A stretch of 47,418 nucleotides of DNA from an uncultured Caulobacterales bacterium (lineage in GTDB: Bacteria > Pseudomonadota > Alphaproteobacteria > Caulobacterales > Maricaulaceae), in the NCBI GenBank assembly GCA_937928165.1, contig CALFVT010000022.1, positions 1 through 47,418 on the forward strand, read 5' to 3'. The translations under genes were made by a program, and so were the position numbers. How positions within the stretch are numbered: the first letter of the stretch is position 1; each line of letters opens with the position of its first letter. Below are positions 44,520 through 47,418 of this stretch, piece by piece. Below the pieces are notes generated by a model. That model searched no databases and was not told the origin of the DNA. It was given only the letters and a program-made list of their open reading frames with translations.

Positions 44520-45170
44520 ATGAAAACGATACGCCGCCCCAATCAATACCTTCAACAGCGGGAGGCGCGTCCCCAGCGTTGTCGTAAATACCGTTGGTCA
44601 TGAAATCATCAGCCGCTCGCTTGAAACCGACAGCGTGAGCCTTGCACGTAGGCGCCGCGATATATGCGCCGAAGCTGACGAGACGCGATGGCACACCCCT
44701 ATGCCGTCGACTTTTAAGCGTCCCAGCGTTGACCGCTCGCTGCGCCAAGCCCGCAAGGATGCGAGTGCGATGGGCTTCGCGTATAGGCCTTCAGAAAAGT
44801 AAACAAGCCGCATAATTACGAAGAGATGGCGGGTCTGTTGCGCCTAGAAGCGTTCTAGACCCGCCAGAGAGTTGATATAGAGCGCGCCGCACCCGTTCTT
44901 ATCGGCACTGTAAAACCTCATAAAGTGACCATCACCAAGGCACTCGAAATATACTTAACTGAAATTGCCTTGAACGAGGTCGCGGGTAAATCACCGGAAC
45001 AGGTGAACAATTTTTCCAAGTCAAACGCCGCGCCGTGGCTAACTTTATCTAGCTGAACGGCGATATGGATATGCTTGAGATAGGCCGTGAGCACGGACGC
45101 AAAGCCTATAAATTTTGGGCCGACAAAGTGCATCCGAAAGACGGCGCAAAGCTGCTCAACTATCAGTGTA
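44520..45170 (+). pseudogene. Frameshifted, truncated tyrosine integrase next to tRNA-Leu
   Basis: Three frames carry successive pieces of a phage/island integrase N-terminal half. The first is ATG 44520, MKTIRRPNQYLQQR. A shift near 44560 leads to a frame reading SRSLETDSVSLARRRRD then EADETRWH, ending in TAA at 44802. Further on come VTITKALEIYLTEIALNEVAGKS and, after another shift near 45020 and an in-frame TAG, NGDMDMLEIGREHGRKAYKFW to about 45150. These match the Arm-type and SAM-like core-binding domains. The catalytic domain with the R-H-R-Y residues is missing; the sequence breaks off where the amidohydrolase gene ends. It is a non-functional scar of an island or prophage. Confidence 0.8.
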
Positions 45171-46827
45171 TTGTAGGCGCTGAGTACACTATCTCACCGC
45201 CTATGACGGTTTGAAAAACATTGATATTGGTAATCTCTTTTTGCGGAATGCTTCGTGGGTCATTTGACAGAACAACGAAGTCCGCTTGCTTTCCAACTTC
45301 AAGTGTTCCTGAAATCGATTCTTCATTAAACGCATAGGCATTGGTGGAAGTGTAAGCCCTTAAGGCTTCTTCTACGGATATTTTTTGCTCTGGTATCCAG
45401 CCATTAGGGTTTGCGTCGTCCAAGGTTTGTCGCGTTACTGCGGCGTAAACGCCTTTAATGGGCGAGAGAGGCGCGACTGGCCAATCAGAGCCAAAGGTCA
45501 GAATTCCGCCTGCATCAAGAATAGACCTAAAGGCGTATGTTGTTTTCAGGCGTTGGGCTCCAATGCGGTCTTCGGCCCATCGACCATCATCAATAGCGTG
45601 GTAAGGCTGCATTGAGGCGATTATGCCTGTCTCAGATAATGCCTCTATCGCGTCCTCCGTCGGATGCTGAAAATGCTCAATACGATAACGTCGGTCTTGG
45701 ATCCCCTTGCCCGCAATGTTTTTCATCTCTGAAATGACTGTATCAATTCCTCTATCGCCAAGCGCATGAATAGAGAGTTCTAAGCCAGCATTGTCAGCCG
45801 CCTTCATCCATTCAGAGAGTTCATCAGGATTATTTAATGGCAATCCCGTATTGTTAGGGTCATCTGTATAAGGTTCATACATCCAAGCTGTACGGGCGCC
45901 CAATGAACCATCAATAAAACCTTTTACGCCGCCCCATTTAAGAAGGCCGTCACCCGTATCGTCTTGCGCAGTTTCTGCTGCCATGTCTTCCCACGCTTCA
46001 ATCGGCGTTGAGACCTGTGCGCGGATCTTCATCAACCCTCTTTCTCGGGCCATTTTAAAAATATCCAGCATAGTTGTTTCAGTTGGGTAAGCAGTGACCG
46101 CATGAATTTTTGTGAGTCCAAGACTAAGCGCATGCTCTTGTGCCATTGTGAATTGTTCCATCAATTCATCATCAGATGGCGAAGGGATAACGGACAACAT
46201 GAGATTAAGCGCATTCCCTTTCAGTATGCCTGTTGGCTCACCTTGTTCATCGCGCATTATAACGCCGCCTTTGGGGTCAACGGTATCTTTTGTAATTCCT
46301 GCCGCGCGAAGGGCTGCGGAATTAGCGAGGGCCATATGCCCATCTAAACGGATAACATAGACGGGCGTCTCAATTGTCTGAGAATCTATCCAATCCTTAT
46401 CTGGTAACTCACCGCCCCATTGGGTCTGATCCCAATTCCCATTTAGCACCCAACGGCCTTCCGCTAAGCCTTTAGCATAATCAGTAATTCGCTGGGTAAA
46501 TAGCTCGGGCGTCGTGGCATCGCGCAGCTCCACACTGGCAAGTGCGGCTCCGCCTTCCATGAAATGGACGTGATTATCCATAAAGCCTGACATAACGAAT
46601 TGCCCATCAAGGTCGATGGTTTCCTCGCTGGATATGTGAGCCGGCAAGGTCTGACCTATGAAAACAATTTTGCCATCATCAACGGCCATAGTTCGTGCAT
46701 CAGGCTCGTTCTCAACGCCTGTCCAAAAAATGCCATTTGCATAGACCGTATCAGCCTCAATTTCTGACGATGATGCTTTACATCCGATTAAAAATATCAA
46801 CGGCAGAAATATTGAAGTGTAGCGCAT
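45163..46827 (-). CDS. Amidohydrolase family lipoprotein (YtcJ-like)
   Basis: A 554-residue amidohydrolase-3 protein. The lipobox LIFLIGC gives Cys16. The N-terminal urease-like strand region NGIFWTGVENEPDARTMAVD is followed by the metal motif MDNHVHF (HxH), GGVKGFIDGSLGARTAW, LSIHALGDRGID, EHFQHP and FGSDWPV with the metal Asp. The family hydrolyses amides or related bonds; the substrate is unknown. Its last bases abut the decayed integrase, suggesting it arrived with, or was placed by, a rearrangement. Confidence 0.88.
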   Translation of the reverse strand: MRYTSIFLPLIFLIGCKASSSEIEADTVYANGIFWTGVENEPDARTMAVDDGKIVFIGQTLPAHISSEETIDLDGQFVMSGFMDNHVHFMEGGAALASVELRDATTPELFTQRITDYAKGLAEGRWVLNGNWDQTQWGGELPDKDWIDSQTIETPVYVIRLDGHMALANSAALRAAGITKDTVDPKGGVIMRDEQGEPTGILKGNALNLMLSVIPSPSDDELMEQFTMAQEHALSLGLTKIHAVTAYPTETTMLDIFKMARERGLMKIRAQVSTPIEAWEDMAAETAQDDTGDGLLKWGGVKGFIDGSLGARTAWMYEPYTDDPNNTGLPLNNPDELSEWMKAADNAGLELSIHALGDRGIDTVISEMKNIAGKGIQDRRYRIEHFQHPTEDAIEALSETGIIASMQPYHAIDDGRWAEDRIGAQRLKTTYAFRSILDAGGILTFGSDWPVAPLSPIKGVYAAVTRQTLDDANPNGWIPEQKISVEEALRAYTSTNAYAFNEESISGTLEVGKQADFVVLSNDPRSIPQKEITNINVFQTVIGGEIVYSAPTIH

Positions 46828-47062
46828 TAGCTTAACTTACCAGCTTAGTTGAGTTTATCCAAGCGTCAATTATTACGCCTCTCGTTTGACCTTCACATTC
46901 GCCTTGAAATAGGCACTATCTTTCAATTCCTTCCCCGCTTTGCGGCGAGTCCAACGCCTCTGCCTCCGCTCGTATGGGCGGCTCCGGCAGGCGCGTCGGA
47001 CGGCACTATTTGGACTTGCTTCACTAAAGTAGAGAGTGTTTCCTGTAATTTAGGAGATACTT

Positions 47063-47311
47063 ATAACAGGATCCAAACAAAAGTTTACCAAAGAGTTTCG
47101 ACGTGAAGCCGTTCGTTTGAGCCGAGAGAGCGGGCGAACAGTTCGCGATATTGCGGAAGGTTTAGAGGTCGGCATGTCGACTCTTTCCAAGTGGCGATCT
47201 GTCGATGCTGATCAAGATCCAACTCCTCCGCACGATGACCCGCACAAGGAGTTGGCCCGTCTGAGGCGGGAGAATGCGATTTTGCGGCAGGAGCGCGACC
47301 TGTTAAAATAG
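47063..47311 (+). CDS. IS3-family OrfA (transposase N-terminal HTH)
   Basis: The frame reads KFTKEFRREAVRLSRESGRT, then VRDIAEGLEVGMSTLSKW (helix-turn-helix) and the leucine-zipper-like LARLRRENAILRQERDLLK before TAG. This is the IS3 OrfA plan. There is no ATG: the codon in the expected place, 47063, is ATA after GGAG at 47053-47056; the first standard start is TTG at 47117, inside the HTH region. OrfA normally runs on through a KKAxAFFA-like end, here cut by TAG. Confidence 0.65.
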   Translation: MTGSKQKFTKEFRREAVRLSRESGRTVRDIAEGLEVGMSTLSKWRSVDADQDPTPPHDDPHKELARLRRENAILRQERDLLK

Positions 47312-47318
47312 ATGAGAA

Positions 47319-47341
47319 AAAATTGATTAAACATCAATTTT
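47319..47341 (+). other. Perfect 9-bp hairpin at the OrfA/OrfB junction
   Basis: AAAATTGAT (47319-47327) and ATCAATTTT (47333-47341) pair around TAAAC. An A6 run (47317-47322) overlaps the stem. The hairpin lies between OrfA's TAG and the AFFA-coding piece of OrfB, where IS3 elements usually have a frameshift window. Confidence 0.6.
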
Positions 47342-47345
47342 GCCG

Positions 47346-47418
47346 AATGCCTTCTTCGCGGCGGCGAACGCGATGAAGTTCAGGTTCATTGCTGCGCAGA
47401 AGGCCAAGCTATCCGTCG
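47346..47418 (+). CDS. Start of IS3-family OrfB (partial)
   Basis: The frame reads NAFFAAANAMKFRFIAAQKA and on to KLSV at the window edge. NAFFA plus MKFRFI...KLSV is the usual start region of IS3 OrfB (DDE transposase). An ATG lies at 47373. The frame is +1 relative to OrfA and is closed upstream by TAA at 47328. Confidence 0.6.

Larger units (their letters stand above)
47011..47418 (+). mobile_element. Left part of an IS3-family insertion sequence, cut by the window edge
   Basis: The stretch contains an OrfA-like frame (47063-47311) and the start of an OrfB-like frame (from about 47346). A plausible left end is TGGACTTGCTTC at 47011, judged only from position and the TG start; the right end is outside the window, so inverted repeats and target duplication cannot be checked. 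Confidence 0.65.

Noticed and set aside
46849-47106. 85-codon frame upstream of the IS element
   Set aside because: No recognisable domain; it overlaps the OrfA start region in another frame and looks like non-coding flank.
1-47418. CRISPR arrays, rRNA genes, riboswitches, replication origin
   Set aside because: I saw no regularly spaced direct repeats, rRNA signatures or known riboswitch cores on reading through. The ParB-like gene alone is not evidence for an origin, since there is no parA, parS cluster or dnaA.

Overview
The window reads as chromosome of a marine alphaproteobacterium, probably of the Hyphomonadaceae/Maricaulales/Robiginitomaculum type. The reasons are an HWE-kinase bacteriophytochrome, a TonB receptor of the Caulobacter/Xanthomonas type, the xseB-ispA-dxs-tlyA order, frequent TTG/GTG starts and an alginate-degradation operon. 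The taxonomic call is inference from gene content. The left 29 kb looks AT-richer by eye than the housekeeping genes to the right.

Region 1 (about 0.4-12.5 kb) is a sensory island. A plus-strand operon encodes an HU/IHF domain fused to a TerB-like domain, a biliverdin-forming heme oxygenase, a bacteriophytochrome hybrid HWE kinase and a single-domain receiver. After a strong bidirectional hairpin come an orphan ParB-like protein (minus strand) and a free-standing TerB-like protein (plus strand) that is a paralogue of the HU-fused domain. A minus-strand group follows: three single-domain receivers and a 1382-residue CheB-CheR-PAS-GAF-histidine kinase. No receiver carries a DNA-binding output domain, so signalling probably runs through phosphotransfer or protein contacts. 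The HU-TerB fusion is the only evident DNA-binding candidate besides the ParB-like protein.

Region 2 (13-28.9 kb) is an alginate/uronate utilisation locus, all on the minus strand. A FadR-type GntR regulator lies upstream of a run of genes: PL6 lyase, PL17 lyase, KdgF cupin, ExuT-like MFS transporter, a beta-hydroxyacid dehydrogenase, an SDR, a decayed KDPG aldolase (eda), KDG kinase, mannonate dehydratase (uxuA) and an Nramp-like membrane protein that lacks the metal-binding motifs. Several junctions overlap (TAATG, ATGA). A TonB-dependent receptor with its own promoter follows. ACCAAT/ATTGGT half-sites recur upstream of the lyase operon, the receptor gene and the regulator gene, so one regulator probably controls all three. 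The proposed flow is: receptor imports alginate oligomers, lipoprotein lyases cut them to unsaturated uronate, MFS imports, KdgF gives DEH, a reductase gives KDG, KdgK gives KDPG. The last step (Eda) must be encoded elsewhere.

Region 3 (29-44 kb) is mostly housekeeping: aroC, an alpha/beta hydrolase, three consecutive secreted glycine-zipper proteins (the last with an RG-rich tail), DUF4262, an M24 peptidase, then minus-strand lepB, a histidine phosphatase, xseB, ispA, dxs and tlyA, and plus-strand yceI, tsaC and an FAD-linked oxidase.

Region 4 (44.2-47.4 kb) is an integration scar. It holds tRNA-Leu(GAG), a frameshifted and truncated tyrosine integrase, an amidohydrolase lipoprotein, and the left part of an IS3-family element that runs off the window with an odd OrfA/OrfB junction.
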